Shown here piece by piece: positions 29,672-39,393 of a stretch of 64,000 bases of DNA (its first letter is position 1; every line of letters begins with the position of its first letter). Origin of the DNA: Corallochytrium limacisporum (lineage: Eukaryota; Opisthokonta). The stretch covers positions 1 to 64,000 of the forward strand of contig PDIP01000072.1 of NCBI GenBank assembly GCA_002811645.1. The letters are read 5' to 3'. Made by a program: the position numbers and the translations under genes. A model generated the notes under the pieces. That model was given only the letters and a program-made list of their open reading frames with translations, made no database searches and was not told the DNA's origin.

Positions 29672-31206
29672 TCTTCTCTTTTGGTTTTCTCGACAAACCC
29701 TCACATTTCTTTAATTCTAGGCTCTTAATATGACCATGGGTCGACAGTCGTAGGACTTGGATGATAGATCTTTGGCCCGCAGGACTTGTGAAACAGCTTC
29801 GAATCCACAAGCATTGCACCACAACGGCCGTCAGCCTCGGTGCATTGTAGGCAGTGCGTAGGAATGTCGAATCCTCTGGCCACAAGTACTACGCACTCCT
29901 AAGTCCACCCCAGGATATGGTAACGTGCTATGAGGCAAGGATGAAAAGTCCGGGATGCGGTAATACGCCCGTAGCCAAAGGATGCGATTCGCATAGTGTT
30001 CGGCAGCATGAGCGGGAGGCGCGAAAAGAAAGAACAAACTTGGGGAGTCCAATATAGCCACATTTTACGCATAACTTAGATGTCATCGTTAGCGGGGGGT
30101 ACTTCAAAACTACTATTTCGGCCCAGTCCGTATAATTTTAGGCCACTGGCTTAACAACCGTGGCGCGCGCTCCCGAAAGGCTCTGGCAGGCCGGTGAAGC
30201 CGCTCTGCAAATGAATTAGGAAGGCTGCGGCGCCGGGGGCTAGCGACTGTATTGAGTTGGTAGATACACACCAGCCGCATGGGCCACCGTCCTTCCTGTC
30301 CCTCTCGTCGGTGTTGCGCCCCCTCGTCCCTTCCTCCTAACTGCCCCATTCCTCCAGTTCACTACCAAGCGATTGGTCATGGGCTCTCAGTCAGTATTCT
30401 GGCACTGTCCAGTTTTTTGGCCACCAAAGGCCTCAACCAACTGCCGCACACCGTTCTCGTCTTTGGGCAGCCCGATTTTCTCGTTCTTGTTATTTTGGCT
30501 TTCTTTACCCGTTTTGCTGACTTTTTGCTCACACAGAATACACAGAAAAAGCACTTTGCTCGGGTTCTGCTTGTGAAGAGTTGGCCGTGTTTTGCTGGTT
30601 GGAACATTAGAATAACTGCGTAGAAGAGCCTAGGATATCAAAAAGGGCGCGTGGAGTGTGCTGCAAAAAGGCTGGAGAATAGGAAGTGCGTCGAACAGGG
30701 AGCACTCAGTCTCCGTGCCCACAGCGCTCTCTGAAAGAGTTGACCTCTTCTCTCAAAAAACACACACATACGCTCACCCACACACACACACAAAACGGGC
30801 GGCACGTACCCACAAACCCCTCATGCAATGCACTTTTGCGACTGCTTTGCTGGCGCTGAGTGGTTGAAGTAACATATGCACACCGAAGGATAGGGAGCGC
30901 TATCAACGCGCCCTGTCCTGCGGTCTGGTTGCAGTTGGCTGCTTTGTGCTAGTTGTTTGCTTCGCACACACTCTCCGTCGTGCTGACACAAAGTACTGAG
31001 AATATCGAATACTCAGTTATTTAACAAGGAACCAGACCTAACGGCTGCAAGGTGTCACGGACGCTGTGATTTGTAAGATAATCTGAGGTAGGAAGAGCGA
31101 GAATAGAGAACATGGGATATTTCTTTGGAGTTGGATCAGAGCACGTTGGTAACGACGTGGATTGACATCACTGGAATCCCCTTTTCGCTTTGTAGATTTT
31201 TCGGCC
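29672..31206. other. 1.5-kb spacer
   Basis: No gene supported. It contains a CA-rich microsatellite (about 30761-30792) and GC-rich patches. It is the shared upstream region of two divergent genes. Confidence 0.4.
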
Positions 31207-31214
31207 ATTTAAAG
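31207..31214 (+). promoter_or_regulatory. TATA-like box ATTTAAAG
   Basis: ATTTAAAG 76-83 nt upstream of the homocitrate synthase ATG. Confidence 0.45.
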
Positions 31215-31289
31215 GTATTGTCGGAAGGGTCTCATTTCATTGTATTCTAGAACTTACACCGTACTATATTGCAAGCACAAGTGAACACT

Positions 31290-32651
31290 ATGGCTTCTCT
31301 TATTCGTAACATTGCCCGGGCCAGCCGGGCCTCCTTTGTCGGTCGCCCTACAGTTACTGGGGCTGCTCGCGTTGGGGCTGTAGTACATGGCAGTAGCCAG
31401 GCAGTTTACCATGCTCGTCGCTTCCAGTCCACTGATGCAGCCGAGCTGCCCGCAAACGCGCGGGACCCTGGTTTGGATATCGACAATGTGGAAATTGTCG
31501 AGTCAACTTTGCGCGAGGGTGAGCAGTTTTCTACTGCCTTCTTCAGTACTGAGGACAAGATCATGATCTCCACCATGCTGGACTCTCTGGGTGTGGACTA
31601 CATTGAGCTGACTACCCCCATGGCAAGCACGCAAAGTATGAAGGATTGTGAAGCGGTGGCCAAGTTGGGATTGAAGGCCAAGATTCTGACGCACACACGG
31701 TGCCACATGAGTGATGTGAAGTTGGCCGTGGAGAGCGGTGTGGACGGAGTGAACGTGTACATGGCCACCTCGAACGTGTTGCGCCAATACTCTCACGGTA
31801 AGGGTATTGATCACATTATCGACGCTGCGCGTGAAGTCATTGAGTACTGTCAGTCCAACAATGTAGAGATTCGCTTTAGTTGTGAGGACACTTTCCGTAG
31901 CAATTTGGAAGAAATCACTCGTATCTACACAGCTGTGGATCAGTTGGGAGTGGACCGCATTGGTCTTGCTGACACCGTCGGTGTAGCAACTCCCCTGCAG
32001 GTATACAATACTGTCAAGTGGGTTCGTGAAAGGGTAGGCTGTGACATTGAGTACCACACACACGATGACACTGGATGCTGCATTGCCAACGCTCTGCTGG
32101 CCCTGCAAGCCGGTGCAACGCACATTGATACCTGTGTTCTGGGTATCGGTGAACGCAATGGTATCACACCATTAGGAGGTTTCCTGGGTCGCTTGTACAC
32201 CATCGACAAGGAGAAGGTTCGTCGTCGCTTCAACTTGAAGCTTGTACCGCAACTGGAACGCGTGGTGAGTGAGAAGGTGGGCATAAGTGTGCCCTTCAAC
32301 AATTGTGTGACCGGAAGCACTGCCTTCACCCACAAGGCCGGTGTCCACTCTAAGGCTGTCATGCAGAACCCTGGCTCCTACGAAGTCCTGGATCCCGATG
32401 ATTTTGGTGTGAACCGTAACATTCAGGTTGCACATCGTCTCACTGGTTGGAACGCTGTGCAAAAGCGTGCTCAGGCCCTTGGTCTGGCCCTAGAGGACAA
32501 GCAGGTCAAGGCAGCCACGTTGTACATCAAGAATCTGGCTGATCGTCAGGCAGTGTCTTCAGACGACCTGGACGCTGTGCTCCGTGCCTATCAAGACATG
32601 GAAAGTCTACCTGCTGATGAGGACCTGGACCGTGTTCTCCGTGCTCGCTAA
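31290..32651 (+). CDS. Homocitrate synthase, mitochondrial (lysine biosynthesis)
   Basis: The product is 453 residues from the ATG at 31290 (MASLIRN); the frame extends to a TTG at 31269 that is not a plausible start. It condenses 2-oxoglutarate with acetyl-CoA, the first step of alpha-aminoadipate lysine synthesis. A presequence of about 55 residues, Arg/Ser/Ala-rich without acids, predicts mitochondrial import. The DRE-TIM barrel is clear: STLREGEQF (metal and substrate site), ELTTPMAS, LTHTRCHMSDV, VEIRFSCEDTFRS, LADTVGVATP, HTHDDTG (metal His) and GIGERNGITPLG. The C-terminal GVHSKAVM and HRLTGWNAVQKRAQ match fungal Lys20/21 rather than isopropylmalate synthase, and no leucine-type regulatory domain follows. 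Codon use is strongly biased, suggesting high expression. Confidence 0.95.
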   Translation: MASLIRNIARASRASFVGRPTVTGAARVGAVVHGSSQAVYHARRFQSTDAAELPANARDPGLDIDNVEIVESTLREGEQFSTAFFSTEDKIMISTMLDSLGVDYIELTTPMASTQSMKDCEAVAKLGLKAKILTHTRCHMSDVKLAVESGVDGVNVYMATSNVLRQYSHGKGIDHIIDAAREVIEYCQSNNVEIRFSCEDTFRSNLEEITRIYTAVDQLGVDRIGLADTVGVATPLQVYNTVKWVRERVGCDIEYHTHDDTGCCIANALLALQAGATHIDTCVLGIGERNGITPLGGFLGRLYTIDKEKVRRRFNLKLVPQLERVVSEKVGISVPFNNCVTGSTAFTHKAGVHSKAVMQNPGSYEVLDPDDFGVNRNIQVAHRLTGWNAVQKRAQALGLALEDKQVKAATLYIKNLADRQAVSSDDLDAVLRAYQDMESLPADEDLDRVLRAR

Positions 32652-33548
32652 GGGAAATCATGTTTAGGAGATTGTCTCTCTCAATTCATGCCACCATTTT
32701 TGTCTTATTCGCTGTATTTACACCATAGAATACATAATCGTATCTTGTGTATCTAAAACTGGGTCTTTCTATGTATCCGTCCAAACCGACCACCACCTTT
32801 CGAAGGCTACTTGCGAAGATTGGCACCCAATGCGTGTTTGCGCCTCCCCTTGCACTGTCGGGGTGGCTTTTGGCTGCTGCCCAGTTCCCCTCCAAACATA
32901 ACAGTCAACGTCACCCGATGAAACAATGGGCGCGCCCGAGTTTCTGGCCTCTTACTTACCAACCCCCCCCCCTCCCCTTTACTTCTTTCATTTTGGTCTG
33001 ATGGCACCCCCCTCCCCGGGGGGTGGGCGGTCTCTGCGCGTCGCGTCCCCCCCCTCGAAATCGGACCAGAGGCGCGCAAAAGCCACTGCTACGGAGGGTC
33101 AGAAGGGAGGGAGGGAGGGGAGAGGAAGGAAACTTTGTTGCCAGGCCACTCCGGCTAAGGTTTTCTGTGGTGGCGAACACACAAAGTATGGTCCCGTCCC
33201 GTTCGGTCAAATTTAGGAGAATATATTCTATGGTGAAACCTCTGGGAATTCAGGTACCCCTGTCGTAGTCAGATATAATACGGGCCGTCCGTACGAATAG
33301 GTTTTGCTTCGCTTCTGTTCCCGGTCTCTCCCGTGGCGTCACTGCTTGAGAGACTGGGCGGGACTGTGTAAGGTTGTTGGGCAATGGTCAGGAATGTCCT
33401 TTCTGGCTATGTAAAGGCTGACACACAAGGACTGTCCTTAACATCCACATTCTGAACAGTGTATGTTCGTGCACCAAGATACCCAATTCTGGATCGAGTT
33501 TCAGCAGCCGACGCTTAGTGTGTTGACCTAGAGACTGAAGACTCGACA
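32652..33548. other. 0.9-kb spacer
   Basis: Downstream of homocitrate synthase and upstream of UGGT. C runs (about 32966-32976 and 33046-33053) and a GGGA repeat (33105-33121). No gene seen and no clear TATA-like box before UGGT. Confidence 0.4.
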
Positions 33549-36500
33549 ATGCAGTGGACTCTGCGAACGGGTGTCTTCGGCCTGTTTCAGGCCGTCTGGC
33601 TTTCGCTTCTGCTTGTGCCAACAGTAGAAGGTAAGGGATCCGTGCGTGCATCTCTGCGAGCAGAATGGCATGCTAACAACCTTTTCTCGGAGATGTTGGA
33701 ATGCATCGGTCTTGTGGATGACGTGGATGAGACCTTGTACTTCCGCTCGCTGGATATCATGGCTGTCGCAGGCGATAGTATTGGTACATGGACCGATGAG
33801 AGGTTTTGGGCTGAGACAACCTTTGTGGCCCTGCGGTCAATGAGGGGTGACGCAGCCTACAACTTGGTACAGGAGTGCATGGTGTCTGGGCATATGTCAG
33901 CTAAAGTGGCCGCTCAGCACAGCCTGGCACCTGCCAACTGCGGCGGAGTCACACCGTGTCTGTGTATAAACAACAGGGCAGGTGCTGTGTCAGAGGTAGA
34001 CGTTGACACGGGCAGTATATTGGAGACGGCCAGTGGACTGATCACTGGAAAGTCATGGGATCCGGAGGCCGATAATGCGAAATGTGACGCCACTCTTCTC
34101 GACACCGACCACGTAAGGTACGTGGGTGCAGAGTCGGTTTCGAATAACGACGCTTTACCATTGATTTTGTACCTAGTCCTTGGAGAGAAGAATCATATGG
34201 GTGCTTACCAGGTGTTGTTAGAGAAGCTGGCATCGGCGCAGGGAACAAAGTTTGCGGTTGCGATTCGTTCTTCTCCCCTCGCCCACGGAAAGGGTCGTCG
34301 CAATGCATTCAGCCAACCTTTGGGCCATGCCTTCACCCTGAACGTTAAATCATCCGAGTACAACACCCGGGACAGCCTGGCATCAGTGAACAGCACTGTC
34401 AACTCTACCCTTGCCAACGACTTACGGGGAATGACGTACATGGCCAATGAAACGAACCCGGACGCAGTCTATGATCGATTGCTGGAACATCTGCGAGACT
34501 CTAATGGCACAGAAGGGCCGGTGTCTCCAGACGGTCTGTATCAGGAATGCGGTCCCGGACGCATGGCGCTCGCAACTCTACGTGATATCAAGTGCAGTCC
34601 CCTAAAGGAGGCACTCTTGGCCCGTGACGTGGCACACAAGCCTGCCCCGCATCGCTGGCAAGCACCGGACGGGCCAGAAGATGTCACTTCAATGGAGCAC
34701 CCCATTTCAATCCGTTTGGCAGCGTACTCATTGATGACCGCTCAGAAGTTTGCTACAGACGTCGTTAAAGACCTTGTCATTGACGATGGCCCTGTTACCA
34801 GTCGACGACTACGTAAGGGAGGCATGCACCCTGAGATGGATCGTCTCGCCTTACTCCATGATTTGACACACAATTTGCCCCTGGTTGCTGGATTACTGGA
34901 GGAGCTGGCTCCGAAGGCCTTCGAGGGATTTGTGGAGAATGGATCTTTGGGTGACCTTGCACGCAAGGATCTGCGTATTGCGCAAGCGCACGGTCGTATT
35001 AACTTTTCAGGACCGGAGAAGTCGATCCTACCCGACCTCCGTGTTAATGGAATTTCAATCAGCCCCACAGACTTAACCGTACACCATATCCTACCCATGC
35101 TTGCTCAGGATACCCGCATGTTAAGTCGACTTGGCTCCCTTGGCTATAGTGCTGACGAAGCCACGCAGCTGCTGGTTGCTCAAATCACTCACACTGCGGA
35201 CTTTGCGCCGCTCATGGACATGCGCAATGCCGCTGTGTATTTCTTGAATGACATTGAGAAGGATCCAGAATATGCTTCCATCATGAACACCAAGGTGGTG
35301 GATTTGCTGAAAGCCGACGTTGAGAATGCACCAGTGAAGAAAATCAGGAAAAACCTCTTCACCCTCATATTGGCTTTTGATCCCACGCATGAAAATTCCG
35401 AAGACATTGTACGTTTCCTCATTGCCATGTTGAAGACTGGAGTTGAGGCCCCGATCCGTCTTGGTGTTATGTTGATCGAATCAAGCCAGAGTTGTGACGC
35501 AGAAGGGTATAATTCCGCGGGCGCAGTGCTTCACCTATCTTTCTTAACTGCTTTGAAGAAGGACGGTGCACTAGAAGCCCTTAATTGGCTGTTGTTTGCG
35601 CAAGAGGAGCACGAAAATGGTCGTCCATATACCGTGGACTCTGTTCGTAATACCTTGAAGTCATCAATCGACGAACATGTTTCGAAAGTGATTGCTGCCG
35701 CAAACAACAAATCTGAGGCGGGAAGAACCGAGAACTTCAAGGACGTCTTCGAACTTGTTGAGATGCGCCGTCAGATGTGTAGTCAGGTCCATTCCATCGG
35801 CATTGGCAACAGTCCCGGAAGCACTTTTGTCTTTGGTAACGGTCGCCTGGCTCGGGCAGACACACCGAGGGAAGTGGAGAACTTGTCAATGAAACTGTAC
35901 AATATCGCCATGCAGAAGCTGACAAAGGATGTCCAGGTCGGTGCTGTTGACGACAAAACCGATCTCAATAACTACTGGCAATTTGTATCGTATGCCAGCA
36001 GCTATGGAGGCAGTGCAACTGGGAGAACGAACATTCCGTATGCAAGGTACAATGCTAAGGTTATGGTTGGTGCTACCAGTGGTGAGCGTGGCTACCTCTA
36101 TCCCACCGTGCCATTGGATGAGATGTCACGTCTGCACAAAGTCCATCAGGGCGATGAACGGCAAGACGGCAAGGAAACCGTGGCCATCTCCGCCGGCGTT
36201 CCTGCCAGCCATTGGGTATTCCCAAAGGGCTATGGCATTGATGAGAAAGGCTACTTCCCTGATGTTATCAAGACCATTGCGGTCGTGGTTGATCTCGAGA
36301 GCTCCACTGGACGCATGACCGCGCTGAGCAGCTTACAGTATCTCCAGCGAGCCGCAGCCGATGATGCGAGCAGTATGACAGGAGAAGTACGGGAGAAACA
36401 CAGGCCGGCCGAGACCGCCATTCCTGCGGCAGATCTGTACACTCGGCTGCTTATCGTTCCCGCGAAACATCGTGGACAGGATCCTAAGATCCCAGGTCCA

Positions 36501-39158
36501 TTCACAGAAGCATACATCCGGTTACTTGTGTCGCTGGAAGTCGACAATGAACTCAGCAATGACGTACACAAGCGCCGTGAACACCTCTTGCACTTCTTCG
36601 AAGCCGCTGCCGTGAGCCGGACTGCCGAGGATCTGACTGGCCATGTCAAAGAGCGCAGCATGAAAGGAACCAGCCAGCCTCTCTCGGTTTCAAGCGTGGA
36701 GTCTGCTTCGCACATTGAGCGCGCAATGCAGGTCAGCATCGATGAGAACGCCAAGAGCACACTGTGGCAGAATTTCCGCGATATCAGCAGCTCATTCCTC
36801 GGCCGTGCAGAGGCGGCTTCAGGTGAGTTTGTAGTGGCTGTGAACGGCCGCATCTACGGTCCCTTTGGAGAAACCGAATTGCTTAAGATGGAAGACATTC
36901 ATCTCATGACCACCGTTGAAGCAAACCACCGCCTCAAAAATGTCCTTTCCGTGGTCCAGGGTTCCGCAGTGCACATTGGCGAGCGTGATCACGGGAAGGT
37001 CGCGAATTCCCGGGAGCTCAAGATTTGGAATACTACACTGCAGGCCTTGATCGTCCTCAGTGAAGTGCCCGCTAGCCATGGCGATCCTATGCCACTGCGT
37101 AGCCACGGCTTCAGTAAAGCTGCCACAGTGAATATAGCCGAGCGTGAACAGCACTTGCCGCGGCATGAGATCAGTCTCGTCTTCGACCCCTTGAGCGAAG
37201 AAGCACCTGCAGCCCTTGATTTAGCCTTGTGGATCACGACCACTGTGAATGCTCGTATGCAGGTTTACATTGTCGTGCCACCATCGCTACAAGAAGACTC
37301 GGTCACCAATGGCATTGCCCAGCGTGGCTCAGAGTATCCCTTGCCTCTCCCACCTATGCGCTTCTACCGATCATCTATTGGTGGCCTCAATGACTCAGTT
37401 GTAGCCTTCTCTGGTGACACCATGGACAGTCATACTCTGGGCCGCAGTGCCGTGTCCGGGGTTATTCTTCGCCTGGCACTTACGGAGCCAAGGTTTGGCA
37501 AAGTACGTGCGGCACGCCTACAGCAGCAGGTGAACTTCTGTTCCGTGCCCGATGACACAGTTTACACTCTCGATGTCCGTGCACCCACAGCCTGGGTGAC
37601 GGTGCTCAAAGAAGGCGTTGCAGATTTTGATAACATTTATTTTGCCCCGTTTGGACGCAAAGGATCACAGCTCCAACATCATGACGACCATGTCGCGGCC
37701 GTGTACGGCCTGACCGGTCTCGCCATTGAAGGTGAGATGATAGAAGGTGGCTTGCAGCGCCCAGCTCGTGGACTACAGTTGGAACTTGGTACGTTTTCTG
37801 AGGAATCCGGGGATGTCGTTGTCGATGACACAGTTACCATACACAACACGGCATATTACCAACTCACTGCTCCACCAGGTTACTTTTCCCTGCGCCTGAA
37901 GAAAGGTACGCAGAGCGAGAACATTTACCGTCTGACCAATGTCCTGAGTCATGCGCACCTCGGAGAGGCCGTGCAGAAGACATCGACGCTTCCTATCTCC
38001 GTGGTATCACTGGTCAGCCCTTACTACGCGGTCGGTGTGATGAAGAAAGAAGGGAAGGAGCATGAAGCTCTGCTCGCCGTCCCGGATCCCTTCAGTCCAA
38101 ACCCTCCGCCGTCCGCGGAGCAAACGCTATCCACCGACAAAGTCAACGTTTTCAGCGTTGGGTCTGGTCATCTGTATGAGCGCATGCTGGGAATTGTGAT
38201 GACCAGTGCAAAGGACAGTATGAAGGATGCCGAGTCCACGGAACTGCATTTCTGGATCTTAGATAGGTACATCAGCCCGCGCTTCCGGAGCTTGCTGCCG
38301 CATCTGGAGTCCGAACTCGGTGTAACCATTCACCTTGTAAACTACCAGTGGCCTAATTGGCTGGGGCCGACCCCATACCCCAGGCGGCGAATCATTGAGG
38401 CGTACAAAATCTTATTCCTCGACGTCCTCTTTCCGCAGGATACGGACCGCGTAGTCTTTATGGACGCAGATCATGTCGTGCGCGAGGACCTTACCGAGCT
38501 CATGGCCTACGATCTCACGCAGAACGTCGAGGGGCCCAGTGACACCAGCGTTGCACCGTACGCGTTCACACCCTACTGCTCTGACCGCCCCGAGATGGCC
38601 GAGCATCGCTTCTGGGATACTGGGTTCTGGCACGACCATCTTCACAAGAATGGCCAAACTTACCATTCTTCCTCGCTGTTTGTAGTCGACCTCGGCGTTT
38701 TCCGGCGTACCCTGGCGGGCGACGCGCTGCGCAAGGCTTACCTTGAACTTTCCAACGGTCCACACACGCTGCGAAATCTGGACCAGGACCTCCCGAACTA
38801 CACACAGCATCGAGTAGCGATCTCTTCTCTGCCGCAGCAATGGCTGTGGTGCGAAACATGGTGCTCGGACGGCACAAAGGACAGAGCGAAGACAATCAAT
38901 ATCTGCAACAATCCACAGACCCGGGAGGCCAAGCTGAACGCTGCTCGGCGTATCATTGGCCAAGCCTGGGACGACATTGATCACCGAATCTACGAGAAGG
39001 TTTGGCTCAAGCACTGGCAAACGAGTATGGAAGACATGGGCGCAGTCTTCCGAGATGGCACTTTGCGCGCGGAAGGCGTCAAGGACCGGGAGAGTCCAAT
39101 CTACACCGGTGCGCTGACCGGGAACGATACTGACGACGACTCCCGTGACGAGCTGTAA
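33549..39158 (+). CDS. UDP-glucose:glycoprotein glucosyltransferase (UGGT)
   Basis: The product is 1869 residues in a single exon, longer than the usual about 1500-1600. It re-glucosylates N-glycans of misfolded glycoproteins in the ER so that calnexin/calreticulin can bind them again. A signal peptide (about 1-28) is followed by the long folding-sensor region (thioredoxin-like and beta-sandwich domains, about 35-1520) with several sequons. The C-terminal GT24 catalytic domain (about 1530-1830) has NVFSVGSGHLYERML, WPNWLGPTPYPRRRIIEAYKI, the metal-binding DxD at D1639-D1641 (MDADH), NLDQDLPN and LPQQWLWCETWC. The protein ends RDEL, an ER-retention signal. The added length lies in the sensor region. 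The stop is about 240 bp from the convergent ALDH stop. Confidence 0.96.
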   Translation: MQWTLRTGVFGLFQAVWLSLLLVPTVEGKGSVRASLRAEWHANNLFSEMLECIGLVDDVDETLYFRSLDIMAVAGDSIGTWTDERFWAETTFVALRSMRGDAAYNLVQECMVSGHMSAKVAAQHSLAPANCGGVTPCLCINNRAGAVSEVDVDTGSILETASGLITGKSWDPEADNAKCDATLLDTDHVRYVGAESVSNNDALPLILYLVLGEKNHMGAYQVLLEKLASAQGTKFAVAIRSSPLAHGKGRRNAFSQPLGHAFTLNVKSSEYNTRDSLASVNSTVNSTLANDLRGMTYMANETNPDAVYDRLLEHLRDSNGTEGPVSPDGLYQECGPGRMALATLRDIKCSPLKEALLARDVAHKPAPHRWQAPDGPEDVTSMEHPISIRLAAYSLMTAQKFATDVVKDLVIDDGPVTSRRLRKGGMHPEMDRLALLHDLTHNLPLVAGLLEELAPKAFEGFVENGSLGDLARKDLRIAQAHGRINFSGPEKSILPDLRVNGISISPTDLTVHHILPMLAQDTRMLSRLGSLGYSADEATQLLVAQITHTADFAPLMDMRNAAVYFLNDIEKDPEYASIMNTKVVDLLKADVENAPVKKIRKNLFTLILAFDPTHENSEDIVRFLIAMLKTGVEAPIRLGVMLIESSQSCDAEGYNSAGAVLHLSFLTALKKDGALEALNWLLFAQEEHENGRPYTVDSVRNTLKSSIDEHVSKVIAAANNKSEAGRTENFKDVFELVEMRRQMCSQVHSIGIGNSPGSTFVFGNGRLARADTPREVENLSMKLYNIAMQKLTKDVQVGAVDDKTDLNNYWQFVSYASSYGGSATGRTNIPYARYNAKVMVGATSGERGYLYPTVPLDEMSRLHKVHQGDERQDGKETVAISAGVPASHWVFPKGYGIDEKGYFPDVIKTIAVVVDLESSTGRMTALSSLQYLQRAAADDASSMTGEVREKHRPAETAIPAADLYTRLLIVPAKHRGQDPKIPGPFTEAYIRLLVSLEVDNELSNDVHKRREHLLHFFEAAAVSRTAEDLTGHVKERSMKGTSQPLSVSSVESASHIERAMQVSIDENAKSTLWQNFRDISSSFLGRAEAASGEFVVAVNGRIYGPFGETELLKMEDIHLMTTVEANHRLKNVLSVVQGSAVHIGERDHGKVANSRELKIWNTTLQALIVLSEVPASHGDPMPLRSHGFSKAATVNIAEREQHLPRHEISLVFDPLSEEAPAALDLALWITTTVNARMQVYIVVPPSLQEDSVTNGIAQRGSEYPLPLPPMRFYRSSIGGLNDSVVAFSGDTMDSHTLGRSAVSGVILRLALTEPRFGKVRAARLQQQVNFCSVPDDTVYTLDVRAPTAWVTVLKEGVADFDNIYFAPFGRKGSQLQHHDDHVAAVYGLTGLAIEGEMIEGGLQRPARGLQLELGTFSEESGDVVVDDTVTIHNTAYYQLTAPPGYFSLRLKKGTQSENIYRLTNVLSHAHLGEAVQKTSTLPISVVSLVSPYYAVGVMKKEGKEHEALLAVPDPFSPNPPPSAEQTLSTDKVNVFSVGSGHLYERMLGIVMTSAKDSMKDAESTELHFWILDRYISPRFRSLLPHLESELGVTIHLVNYQWPNWLGPTPYPRRRIIEAYKILFLDVLFPQDTDRVVFMDADHVVREDLTELMAYDLTQNVEGPSDTSVAPYAFTPYCSDRPEMAEHRFWDTGFWHDHLHKNGQTYHSSSLFVVDLGVFRRTLAGDALRKAYLELSNGPHTLRNLDQDLPNYTQHRVAISSLPQQWLWCETWCSDGTKDRAKTINICNNPQTREAKLNAARRIIGQAWDDIDHRIYEKVWLKHWQTSMEDMGAVFRDGTLRAEGVKDRESPIYTGALTGNDTDDDSRDEL

Positions 39159-39393
39159 GGTTACGCTGGAAGGGACATGGTCATGTTCCTGGGCGGAGCC
39201 CTTATCCCCACTACTCATCTACCCATCGCCTCTGTGATTCTCCTCACGATGACAATTAGCCTACAACTTCCGAAATGCATTAGATTTCTTTAGTAAGTCA
39301 TTAAAGCCTAAATTCAGATGACAATGAAATAAGATGGTGGGCGTATATTCTTTGGGCCATTATGCAATGCGGATATGTAAACTGATATTCGCT

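Noticed and set aside
31503-32123. 206-codon frame antisense to homocitrate synthase
   Set aside because: Shadow of a strongly biased gene.
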